Shown: piece after piece, positions 50,740 through 59,440 of the stretch
Numbering within the stretch: the stretch's first letter is position 1
How the letters are laid out: every line of letters starts with the position of its first letter
Assembly (NCBI RefSeq): GCF_016097555.1
Contig: NC_054702.1
Coordinates: 79,837,997 to 79,901,996 of the forward strand
DNA from: Gigantopelta aegis
Lineage: Eukaryota; Mollusca; Gastropoda; Neomphalida; Peltospiridae
DNA: 64,000 nt
Reading direction: 5' to 3'
Position numbers and translations under genes: made by a program
Notes under the pieces: model-generated
The model's input: the letters and a program-made list of their open reading frames with translations, nothing else
The model's database searches: none
Told to the model about the DNA's origin: nothing

Positions 50740-51633
50740 GAAGGCCCCATCAAAGAACAAATTAGCAGTTTTGTTTTGTTTTGAGATATTTTATTGATAA
50801 AAAAAGAATCAATAGGATTGCACAACAGGCAGAGCCTATATAAATTATATTATAAGTGCTCTCCTAAACAAGATGGACATCAGACAATATTCTAGCCCGA
50901 GTACTCTGACCGTAAGCGAGCTAGACGGACATTTGGACATAAACACGCTCTCATTACAGTCAGAGACCAACCTATGTCTTTTTTTGGCAATTCCTGACTA
51001 CCAAACGGTAGGCAACGAGTCCGCTCTAATACCACAACAATCCTATGTTTGACGTCAAATACCTTTACATCAATCATTTTCGAGTTAAGTGATACAAAAA
51101 AATCCACATATTAATCACTAATACACTTACTACAGAAAGAAACCCGACAGCACCAGGGGTTTCCCTAGAGCGATAAGCCGACACGGCCCGTGCTCCCTTA
51201 GCCAGCCAAGTAAGCGCCTTCATGTCTGGTAAGCGCCTTAACTGCAGGACCGTGTCGGCTTAATTTGTAACATGTATACAAAACAATGGAGCTGTGATTC
51301 GTAACGTCATTCACCACACATTATCACACTTCCATTTGGTATCTCTGCATTTCTTTAGATGTTCACTTTGAGGTCCATTGATCGCACCGTTTTAATTGTC
51401 GGCGGGCTTGTGCTGGTCACGTGGTACAGGTGATCGGCTACTACTAATCCGCCAAATAACTGCTTGTTGTAATAATGTCTGTATGCTTGGGAATTACGCA
51501 TCAAGACAAATCAAAGAAAATACCTATTAATTGAATAAACATCTTTGAAGGTGAAATTCTTGAGTAAAACATGTCACCATTAATCCTGGTATATATTTAC
51601 CATATCGAAACGTAACTACGTTGTTATTTGCTA

Positions 51634-51738
51634 CCCCGCCCTGGAGTCGGTCACTGGCGAAGTCAGAGGCTGAATCCGGGGTGGGCGTGCCTGAACCCTA
51701 GTGGATAGGGGCACGTAAAATGAGTTGCCCGTTGCCCC
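51634..51738 (+). mobile_element. Short GC-rich retroposon with 11-bp target duplication
   Basis: A 105-bp GC-rich insert beginning CCCCGCCCTGGAGTCGGTCA is flanked exactly by GTTATTTGCTA (51623-51633 and 51739-51749). It has no inverted ends, and an 11-bp duplication suits LINE-driven retroposition of a small RNA-like sequence. I do not recognise the parent RNA. Confidence 0.7.
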
Positions 51739-52169
51739 GTTATTTGCTAAAATAAACGGTCACGGATCGACCAAAAAAATGGCTAATAAAATTTGCAAGT
51801 GGCTAAAATTTTCTATCTTCTGATTTGAACAAACGGTTACATAATCTATTCGACACCTCAAACATAATAATACCAAATATTCAATTAGCATAATAGCAAT
51901 CTCGCGACCGGTAACGAGAAACAGTGTTATCCAGAATACAGCGTATGCCTTATGATGTTTGCTAATTTTAATAATCAAGGTTATTAATTTTAACGGCATG
52001 CATTCGACATGTATGACAGCAATGTGACGGCGATTCAATGTCTGGAAGATATGTAACTTGCTATTTTAATTTTGTAAAGTCTTTGAGTAATAAAAACAAA
52101 CCGACAATGCATGTCAATTTGAATACACATGCCAGTTCAGGGCCGAAGACATGTCGGCTATCCCAAGGT

Positions 52170-52310
52170 CTGAGTTCAGCCAGACCGAGCGGAAACAAAA
52201 CGTTCGCTACACTGTTTTGTGCGCTTCACGTTATTAAACCAAATGGACACGATGGACACCAATCAAGTAGTTCGCGAACGTTAGGAAGAACGTTCGTTGG
52301 CTGAACTGAG
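52170..52310. repeat. 141-bp imperfect inverted repeat
   Basis: CTGAGTTCAGCCA at the left faces TGGCTGAACTGAG at the right, and each is followed inward by an AACGTTCG motif. It is probably a small MITE nested in the 51154 element. Confidence 0.6.
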
Positions 52311-53228
52311 GAAAGCTCTCGGCGTAATATACGTCACGCTTCAGAGTCAGCTGACACCCACGTGTCAAGAGATATCGTTGCGGACATGAACAATACGATT
52401 ACACAGGAGTAAATCTTGATGTAAATGTGTAGAAAACAATAGTTGTTTGCATCAATGAATACCTAACTGCAGTTTCGTTATTTCCTTTGTCTTTGTTAAT
52501 TTTGTACCTATGGTCGACAGCACGCACTGAGATCGCGATCGCGGGAAATGTACAATTTATACAAATTGCCGTTAAACGTACACTGAATTAGTTTACAATA
52601 ATCATATTTGTTAGATAATGCTAGATATATATTTGTTAAACTGTGAGATGACATTTAATAAGTTAGCTGGATTTTTAAAAAAAAGTAAAATTTTATTTTA
52701 TTAACGTTTTGGGGGGTTTTTTGGTAGTTTTTTTTATATAAATGGAATATACTGTGAAGTCAGCATTCTTAGCTTAGGTATTTTACAAGCAGAAATCACA
52801 ACAAGCATTTAACACGACGCTGAAATCAACAACAACATGACGCAAATTATGAAGTTGTTGGGGGTGGGGAATTGATGGGTTTTTTAGAAAAAAAGTCCCC
52901 CCCCCCCCCCCCACAACCACACACACACAAAAACAATCCCAACATGATTTGATGGATTGAAGGCAAACACTTAACTGTTTTCAACTCACTACCCCACTTC
53001 TTTTGGCTTGGTTTTTGTGTTATAATGATGCTAAATATGTAAGCGCCTTAAAAAAATCCTGGGGAAAGGCCTGAGCACCCACATTCAGCTACGCTTCGTG
53101 ACACTCCGTCGCAACAATTACAAAGCTCGGCGATCTATTTCGAGACGTAGACCACGTGATCGCGCACTGGGCGATTCCGCCTTGTGCAGCAGTTACAGGG
53201 GCCGTCTCATATCAAGTGAAGTTACAAC

Positions 53229-53408
53229 ATGGAAGAGTTGGCTAATGCCGTTTTGGATGAATTTGGATTTCATTACGTCATTAAACCAAAACAATTACAC
53301 ATTATTGATTCCATTTTGAATTTGAAGGATACACTTGGGGTGTTATCGACAGGATACGGCAAAAGTATGTGCTACATACTGCCTCCTCTTATGAGACGAC
53401 CCCTGTAA
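53229..53408 (+). pseudogene. Captured N-terminal RecQ-like helicase fragment
   Basis: A 59-codon frame from ATG to TAA lies almost wholly in the loop of the foldback element. It begins MEELANAVLDEFGFHYVIKP and continues with KQLHIIDSIL and VLSTGYGKSMCYILPPL. The order FGF, a Lys/Gln where RecQ proteins have R..Q, then a Walker A motif TGxGKS followed by CY.LPPL, is the RecQ-family motif 0 to motif I pattern. A full RecQ core needs several hundred more residues with motifs Ia to VI, so this is a first-exon-sized fragment. The last few codons (MRRPL) are arm sequence, so the frame ends in the transposon. It cannot be an active helicase; whether it is transcribed is unknown. Chance similarity is unlikely because the spacing and Walker A agree. 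Confidence 0.75.
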
Positions 53409-53973
53409 CTGCTGCACAAGGCGGAATCGCCCAGTCTCGAAATAGATCGCCGAGCTTTGTAATTGTTGCGACGGAGTGTCACGAAGCATAGCTGAATGTG
53501 GGTGCTGTCGGGTTTCTTTCTGTAGTATGTGTATTAGTGATTAATATGTGGAATTTTTTTGTATCACTTAACTCGAAAATGATTGATGTAAAGGTATTTG
53601 ACGTCAAACATAGGATTGTTGTGGTATTAGAGCGGGACTCGTTGCCTACCGTTTGGTAGTCAGGAATTGCCAAAAAAAGACATAGGTTGGTCTCTGACTG
53701 TAATGAGAGCGTGTTTATGTCCAAATGTCCGTCTAGCTCTCTTACAGTCAGAGTACTCGGGCTAACAATATTCATAATCATATAGATATAAAACATAATA
53801 ACAATGTGCATTAGCAGTGACCAGTTGCACTAGCTCTACATTATAATGAACTTTTTGCTATATATATAAAAAATGTTACAATTTCTTTCTAAAACATTAA
53901 GTAACACTTGACAAATACCCCTCCCCCATAACATTTTGTTACACATCCTGTGATGATGATCCCCCCACGGAAA

Positions 53974-54098
53974 AATATCCGCCCGGTCCCCCCTTCCCCT
54001 AACCCTAACTCCAACCCTAACCCCAACCCTAGTCCTAACCCCAACCCTAACCCTCAACCCTAACTAAAAATAATAATGGAGGGGACCGGGCGGATATT
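53974..54098. mobile_element. Foldback MITE with telomere-like core
   Basis: Inverted ends AATATCCGCCCGGTCCCC and GGGGACCGGGCGGATATT enclose about 90 bp of irregular CCCTAA / CCCCAA / CCTAAC units, resembling degenerate TTAGGG-type telomere repeats read on the other strand. Confidence 0.85.
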
Positions 54099-54513
54099 AT
54101 ACCCACAGTTGGCCTGTGAGTTGATGCGGATGGACCGTCACACGGTGTGTTTATATTTAATTTTGACACTTAGCAGTGGTCAGCGATTTGCCACCTTGAC
54201 CGCGTCTGCAACTTGGTTTTTTTTAGAACTCTCCATTGTTCATTTACAAGCGTGTTCGTATGTACATACACATTTATGTTTACAAGGCTGCAGTATCTGA
54301 ACTAATCTATATTCACTTACCCAGCAATATACCGTTGTTAATCTTCTAATGAAGCTAGTAGACTGTCAGTATCCAAAATTGTTGGCACTGTCCCACTCGT
54401 TCAACATTGTGAAAAACTACCTGTTTGTCACGTGATCAATCAAGTGACGTCAGCCAACGCGACACCAAACAGAAAATATTCCAGACACGTAGCTGTGTAG
54501 GCCGATAGTCGCC
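54099..54513. other. Intergenic DNA upstream of the tRNA
   Basis: No protein gene is seen. CACGTG at 54429-54434 and the CRE-type palindrome TGACGTCA at 54445-54452 lie close together, about 100 bp before the tRNA. They could belong to a Pol II promoter, but no start site can be read. Confidence 0.35.
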
Positions 54514-54520
54514 TTATATA
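54514..54520 (+). promoter_or_regulatory. TATA-like element upstream of tRNA-Asp
   Basis: TTATATA is centred about 30 bp before the mature tRNA 5' end, a position where invertebrate tRNA genes often carry a TATA-like element helping TFIIIB. The internal A and B boxes remain the main promoter. Confidence 0.5.
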
Positions 54521-54546
54521 GTCTAAATAAGACGATTTCAATCAAG

Positions 54547-54618
54547 TCCTCGGTAGTATAGTGGTCAGTATCCCCGCCTGTCACGCGGGAGACCGGGGTT
54601 CAATTCCCCGCCGGGGAG
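54547..54618 (+). tRNA. tRNA-Asp (anticodon GTC)
   Basis: A 72-nt gene delivering aspartate. The acceptor stem TCCTCGG pairs with CCGGGGA plus a G discriminator. The anticodon stem CCCGC / GCGGG holds the 7-base loop CTGTCAC with anticodon GTC at 54580-54582. The T arm has the invariant GGTTCAATTCC, and the A box TAGTATAGTGG fits the consensus. It differs from vertebrate tRNA-Asp at only a few positions. There is no intron and no encoded CCA. All stems pair (one G-T), so it looks functional rather than a SINE head. Confidence 0.98.
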
Positions 54619-54623
54619 GGCTA

Positions 54624-54633
54624 TTTTTTTTTT
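54624..54633 (+). terminator. Pol III terminator of tRNA-Asp
   Basis: A run of ten T residues starting six bases after the tRNA 3' end, as expected for RNA polymerase III termination. Confidence 0.92.
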
Positions 54634-54862
54634 CTTGTAATAATCCAGAGGTTTTTTAAATAACTATATGTTTAATAAGTATATATCAATATTTGTACCT
54701 TTAAATAGCTTTTGTAAATTGAACATATTCACTGTAGCCCGTTTCATCATTCTAGTTGCCACATATATTGTGGATGAAGTAAGTTCACAAACTTGTGACA
54801 GATTCTTTTGTTCTTTCTACAATAAGGCATATTTTCAATCAATCAAAAAAATATTTTGTTTA

Positions 54863-55102
54863 ACTAATCATTGGCTATTGGATATCAAACCCACTACAAT
54901 TTTTCCATTAATAGCAAGGGATTTTTTTTATATGCACTTCACTACAGACAGGAAAGCACATACAACAGCCTTTGCCCAGTTGTGACGCACTGGTAGGAAT
55001 GAGAAAATACCCAATTAACTGAATGAATGCACCGATGTGGTTTGATCCTGCGATGTAAGCACTTCCGGTGAGCACTCAATCCAATGAGTTAAATCCCACC
55101 CC
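54863..55102 (-). mobile_element. SINE, old copy
   Basis: Minus-oriented: tail-proximal ATTGGCTATTGGATATCAAA, the AGCAAGGGATTTTTTTTATA body, and a tRNA-like part with GGTTTGATCCTGCGATG read on the plus strand. Strongly diverged from the nested copy at 55233. Confidence 0.8.
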
Positions 55103-55680
55103 TAGAGCACATTAATCATCGACTATTGGATGTCAAACATTTGGTAATCAGAGGAAACCTGCTACATTTTTTCATTAGCAGCAAATGATATTTTATATGC
55201 ACTTTCCCACAGACAGAAAAGCATATACAATGAAGGAAAGAAATGGGTTTTTTTAACGACGCACTCAACACATTTTATTAACAGTTATATGGCATCAGAC
55301 ATATGGTTAAGGACCACACATATATTGTGAGAAAACCCGCTGTCGCCATTTCATGGGCTACTCTTTTCGATTAGCAGCAAGGGATCTTTTATATGCACCA
55401 TCCCACAGACAGGATAGCACATATCATGGCCTTTGGTGTACCAGTCGTGGTGCATTGGCTGGAGTGAGAAATAGCCCAATGGGCCCACTGACGGGGATCG
55501 ATCACAGACCGACTGAGCATCAAGCGAGTGCTTTACCACTGGGCTACGTCCCACCCTGCATATACAATGTTGTGGTACACTGGTTGGAACGAGAAAAACC
55601 CCAATTAATTGAATGGATCCACAGATGTGGTTTGATCCTACAATGCAAGCACCTCAAGTGAGCACTCAACCGAGTCACAT
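55103..55680 (-). mobile_element. Old SINE split by a younger SINE
   Basis: The left part is 55103-55232 (GACTATTGGATGTCAAACAT, AGCAAATGATATTTTATATG) and it resumes at 55570-55680 (GTTGTGGTACACTGGTTGGA and the tRNA-like GGTTTGATCCTACAATG). The interruption is exactly the nested copy below with its target duplication. Confidence 0.85.
55233..55557 (-). mobile_element. Complete SINE nested in an older SINE
   Basis: 325 bp on the minus strand. The head GTAGCCCAGTGGTAAAGCAC is an A box and GATCGATCCC a B box. The core is GGGATGGTGCATATAAAAGA, and the end is a TTTCTTTCCTT tail. GCATATACAATG flanks it exactly (55221-55232 and 55558-55569). This is the best reference copy of the family in the window. 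Confidence 0.95.
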
Positions 55681-55689
55681 TGATCACGC

Positions 55690-55850
55690 CTTAAAACCCG
55701 CTACATTTTTCCCCATTAGCAACAAGGCATCTTTTATATGCACTTTCACATAAACAAATAGGACATACCACAGCCTTTGATACACCAGTCGTGAGGCACT
55801 TGTTAGGACAGGATAAAACCCAATGGTCTGCTGAGGGGAATGTAAAAGGT
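55690..55850 (-). mobile_element. SINE, old partial copy
   Basis: AACCCGCTACATTTTTCCCC, AGCAACAAGGCATCTTTTAT and CAGCCTTTGATACACCAGTC mark a third minus-oriented copy next to the split one, probably incomplete at the tRNA end. Confidence 0.75.
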
Positions 55851-56324
55851 GTAGATTCGTGAAAAATAATTCAAGAGCCCCATAGGGGCAAGTCCGTTAT
55901 TTTTTATAAATCTAAAAATCAAAATGCATTCTCCATCTTAATCCATTATTCATTAAAAAAAAATTATGTGACTGCTAAATTAACTTCTATTTTATCTTTT
56001 TAAAATCAAAATACTGATTACAACAGCAAATATTTACAAAACTAATAACCCAAAATCGTTTTTATTTTAGACTTCAGTTTAATAACTATTATTCTTAACT
56101 CTAATCCCAACCTAAAAAAACAAAAGAAAAAAGAAAAAAAGAAATGAACATTTCAGTATTTTAATCCCATCATAAACATGTACACAGTACATAAAAGTGA
56201 CATGAATATACATATTTAAGAGACAAAATATACATTAGTTGTTTAGAACTGATATTAAACATAGTAAGTAATAGTAATTTAACATGGTAAGCTGCCTTAT
56301 CTCAATCAGAAGAACAAGGCAGTG
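55851..56324. other. Unassigned AT-rich DNA
   Basis: No gene or repeat boundary recognised. Confidence 0.4.
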
Positions 56325-56598
56325 CAGGGCTTGAAATAGCAGTCTGCGGTAAGCAAAACACACTCCATTTGCTAGACCTATCACATAAAATAGAAAATAG
56401 AAACAATGTCAGACATATGAGTCGAGCATGTTGGTTTATCTGATCTGCTATTTATCTTGTTTTTCTACTGTACTTTAATTCCATAATGCTCTGAAATAAA
56501 TCTGAGGCCCCAATTTTTCACACACCATTCTAAAACCTTCCTTCATTCCGTTTTGTCCTATTTTCAGAAGGCCATATTTTTTTCTTAGCAGGACCTGC
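56325..56598 (+). mobile_element. CAGGG-ended MITE, copy 2
   Basis: Begins CAGGGCTTGAAATAGCAGTC and follows the 9563 copy through TTTAATTCCATAATGCTCTG and TTTCTTAGCAGGACCTG. The right end is eroded. Confidence 0.7.
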
Positions 56599-56672
56599 TT
56601 TTAATTAAAAAAACATATTGGTGGTTTTACCATCAAAAATCTTTTTGGAGTCAATAAAACTACTGATATATG

Positions 56673-57939
56673 CAGACCTGTCAACCTTTAGACAAGAGAA
56701 AGCAGGAGGTGTGTGTTGAAAAAGCAGGAGATTTTGTCAAAAAGCAGGAGATTTTTAAATTCACACAATTTAACCCAAAATCGCAAGATTTAAAAAAAAA
56801 CATTATTACAATAAGTTATATGAATACTTTATAATGTCATATATTTCCTAACCTTAGATCTTGGCATTAAAAAAAAAAAAAAAATATAAATTATTATTTT
56901 TTTTTTTATTTTTTTTTTAAATTATTATGATTTAATACATATTTAAAAAAAAAAAAAAAAATTAAAAAAAATTGAACAAGAAATACAAAATTTAATTAGT
57001 ACATTTACGGTACACTTACAGCCTTACAGGTTGCGTTTTATCTTTAGTGTACCTAAGTACCAAAGACAAATTTATATAAATCTTATAAATTAATATTCGT
57101 TTTTACTATAATGAGGAACTGGCGTGGTACTTATTTAAAATCATTATAATGATGCAATAAACATTGTATTTTCATTAATCTGACATCGTGTAAAATATAC
57201 CGGAATTATACCCATTTCCGTGAGTAACTTTATGTCAATGTCAAACACAACATTTTTTAATTGTACAAAAATAATTTCTTGAAGTGTACCCTTATAACCA
57301 ACATTTTACTGCACAAACATACAAAATTAACTGACACAGTATGTTTATAGAGCTAATTGGTCTTTTCGTTGTCTTGCTGTGACATGTGATTTTAACATGC
57401 ATCGTGTGTATCGCTGTCAACTCGGAGTCTGGCAGTTCAGATTCGTCATAGTTGCATTATGTAATCCAGTGGGAAGACATTTTACAATTCAGAGGTGTTA
57501 TTAGAACTAAATTGGATAGTTTTTTTTTTTTTATATGGCAACACTGAATGTCAATACACAGCCTGTTGAATTAGCGGCAACACGCATTGTAGCCATTACG
57601 ATGACAACAAACATTATAATTACATGTCATTTTATAAACTCCATGTGCTTTTTTAACAATATAAATAGGCTATCCCACAATTTTCACTTCGGCAAAGGTT
57701 AAACAGTCGGGACAATTCGGCCTGTTACATTCTCAGAAGCCGAAAGTAGTCGACATTTGCCGAATGAGAAAAAAAGGCAGAGTTACTTCCCTTCTGTTAT
57801 TTTGACAAAAGAGGATCGATTTTTTTTTATACTTACAAAAATGTCATTTAAAAGGAGAAACTGTCTCCCGCACAGGGGAAAGGAGATTTGATCAAATACC
57901 GGGAGACTCCCGCGGAATCCGGGAGGGTTGACAGGTCTG
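56673..57939 (+). mobile_element. Non-autonomous hAT-like element
   Basis: Inverted ends CAGACCTGTCAACC and GGTTGACAGGTCTG bound 1267 bp. Near the left end AAAGCAGGAGATTTT-type motifs repeat, and near the right end GGGAGACTCCCGC occurs, like subterminal repeats. The interior is very AT-rich and I see no transposase. The flanks (GATATATG and TATTATATG) are similar but not an exact duplication. Confidence 0.75.
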
Positions 57940-58021
57940 TATTATATGATGGAAAATTAAAAGAGTAGGGACATCCATATTCCAATTTGTACTAATTTTG
58001 TGTTCGTGGTTTTTAAACAAA

Positions 58022-58156
58022 TAATACATGAGTGGCCGTTAGACATCATTTATCTTACAAGTTGTTTTCAAACATATCTAACGAGCAAAAGTGAGTTGGA
58101 TACTTTTTTAAACGAGTTGTAAGATAAATGGTATCTAATGGACATAAATGTAGTAT
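58022..58156. mobile_element. Foldback MITE
   Basis: The left arm AGACATCATTTATCTTACAA mirrors the right arm TTGTAAGATAAATGGTATCT, extending outward through ATGAGTGGCC / GGACATAAATG. Confidence 0.8.
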
Positions 58157-58654
58157 TCTCTTTCTTACATATCCTCCCAAAAAAAATTTAAAAATAAATT
58201 TACCTGCCTTTTCCAACTAAAATCTATATATGGTCCTAGTGTTTGTAATTAACTCATACATTACAGACAAGTCAATTTTAGGTTAATTTGTACATCAAAT
58301 TTAATCATGTTTTTTTTTCATTGGATGGTATGGCATTGGCGACCAGGTATGTCTTGAAACTGTTATCACACATATATGTGTTAACAGTATGGTGTTATTA
58401 AAACTAATGAATGATGTTCTCACCAATAGGTGTGTAAGAAACTGTCTTCATGATGTCATTTAAAAACATTATCTAAGCACAGCATAATTATATTCACTAG
58501 GTATGAACACAACTGTCAGATCTATGTAATAATAGTCAAGCTTCGTCAATTGCAATTAATTTCATATCTGTTTGGACACTGTAATATTTCTAATAAAATT
58601 AAAATCGTTCATATACAAAAGGTAATTTCTGGATGTTCAGTCATAATACTAATA
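58157..58654. other. Unassigned DNA
   Basis: No supported gene. A short GGCATTGGCGACCAG/GTATGT at about 58331-58352 looks donor-like on the plus strand but has no acceptor or homology to support it. Confidence 0.35.
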
Positions 58655-58811
58655 CAGTAAAACTCCTCTAAAACAGACACCCATGGGACTAAGTAAAAAA
58701 TCTGGTTTTAAGGGGTATCCAGATTAGAGATAATTAAAAAGGGACTATGAAAAACAAATGTTTTGAGGGTATTCCAGTTTACAGAGTGTCATGTTTCCAC
58801 GGGTTTCACTG
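58655..58811 (+). mobile_element. Short pogo-like MITE
   Basis: CAGTAAAACTCCTCTAAAAC at the left and GGGTTTCACTG at the right. Internal TCTGGTTTTAAGGGG matches the 40134 copy. It lies downstream of the kelch gene. Confidence 0.7.
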
Positions 58812-59031
58812 GACATGTTTCAGATTTTCATTCCAGGGATATTTATGACTTAATATAATAAGTCCAAAATATATGACAGGGTTTAATTTTGATTATCTCC
58901 AGAATTGTTTTTTTAATGATAATCATTCAGTTTGTGCATGACATCATATCAATTACAACTGTCTCTTGTAAAATAAAGTGAACACACTAAATTTACCACA
59001 GGTGAATCTATCAACCATTTGACCTGGGGGG

Positions 59032-59037
59032 TTTATT
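59032..59037 (-). promoter_or_regulatory. Candidate poly(A) signal of the kelch gene
   Basis: AATAAA on the minus strand about 235 bp after the stop codon at 59272. It is the nearest canonical signal I found downstream; the true cleavage site is unknown. Confidence 0.4.
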
Positions 59038-59271
59038 GACCAAAGACTCAAGTAAATCTGTCCATTGCATTCCCTGCAAAATATGTCCAAAATAGAGTGG
59101 AACTAATCTTTAATTTATGAACAAAACTGTGTTTGTCTTTCTAATTATAACTGACAGGAACCTCTAAAAATGCTGAAGCAGAAGAATTGCTATAGATACC
59201 AAACAGTTTTGAGTTTCCCACCAAAGAACACCAACACTATTATTTGAACACAAAAATGAGCCTTTAAATGG

Positions 59272-59440
59272 TTAACTGCCAAGGGCAGGCGACTCCAGCC
59301 ACTGGATGTGAAGAGCAGGGTGCGGTGATGTGTTTTGAGCATGAAGTCTTTGACATAGCCACTGTTGTAACAAGGTTGGGAGCATCTTCCAGTATGGCTT
59401 TGTTTTCTCTTTATGTTTAAACACCATCTCCAGGCAACAT
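59272..59440 (-). CDS. KLHDC2: KLHDC1/2-type kelch protein, last coding exon
   Basis: This exon carries the cullin-adaptor end of the protein. Across the D/E junction the peptide reads TLLRCCLEMV, a BC box (T/S-L-x3-C-x3-hydrophobic) that binds elongin C. Then LPTLLQQWL fits the cullin-2 box pattern (hydrophobic-P-x2-hydrophobic-x3-hydrophobic). Human KLHDC2 has SLVRLSLEAV and LPKHLLHSV in the same places. The frame ends with TAA at 59274-59272 after SPALGS. In human KLHDC2 the C-terminal SGS is reported to mimic a Gly-ending C-degron and occupy the protein's own pocket; the Gly-Ser end here may do the same (inference). Acceptor TATTTTACAG; 169 nt including stop. Confidence 0.92.

Larger units (their letters stand above)
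51154..53073 (+). mobile_element. CAG-ended element nested in the foldback arm
   Basis: The ends CAGGGGTTTCCCTAG and CTGGGGAAAGGCCTG are inverted, and AGCAC flanks both sides (51149-51153 and 53074-53078). The intact right arm of the host element carries the uninterrupted site GACAGCACCCACATT (reverse complement), proving insertion. Subterminal TAAGCGCCTT motifs occur twice at the left and once at the right. The interior is CpG-richer than its surroundings, with a hairpin (CCGACACGG ... CCGTGTCGG, 51176-51261), a 105-bp retroposon and a 141-bp inverted repeat. No transposase is seen. Confidence 0.85.
50893..53764. mobile_element. Foldback / MULE-like element with captured helicase fragment
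   Basis: The element starts TAGCCCGAGTACTCTGAC, ends with its complement, and is flanked by ACAATATTC on both sides (50884-50892 and 53765-53773). A 9-bp target duplication with long inverted arms fits Mutator-like or foldback elements. The right arm is 53391-53764. Its left mate is split into 50893-51153 and 53079-53212 by a nested 1920-bp element. Without that insertion the element is 947 bp: two arms of nearly 400 bp around a 178-bp loop. The arms are almost identical, suggesting youth or recent conversion; the left inner arm has 22 extra bases near 53145. No transposase is seen, so it is non-autonomous. Confidence 0.85.

Noticed and set aside
56673-57939. Possible transposase inside the hAT-like element
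   Set aside because: The interior is AT-rich homopolymer sequence, and no hAT dimerisation or catalytic motifs could be read in any frame.
58331-58352. Plus-strand WYGIGDQ followed by GTATGT, exon-like
   Set aside because: Too short, no convincing acceptor with the right phase, and no family match.
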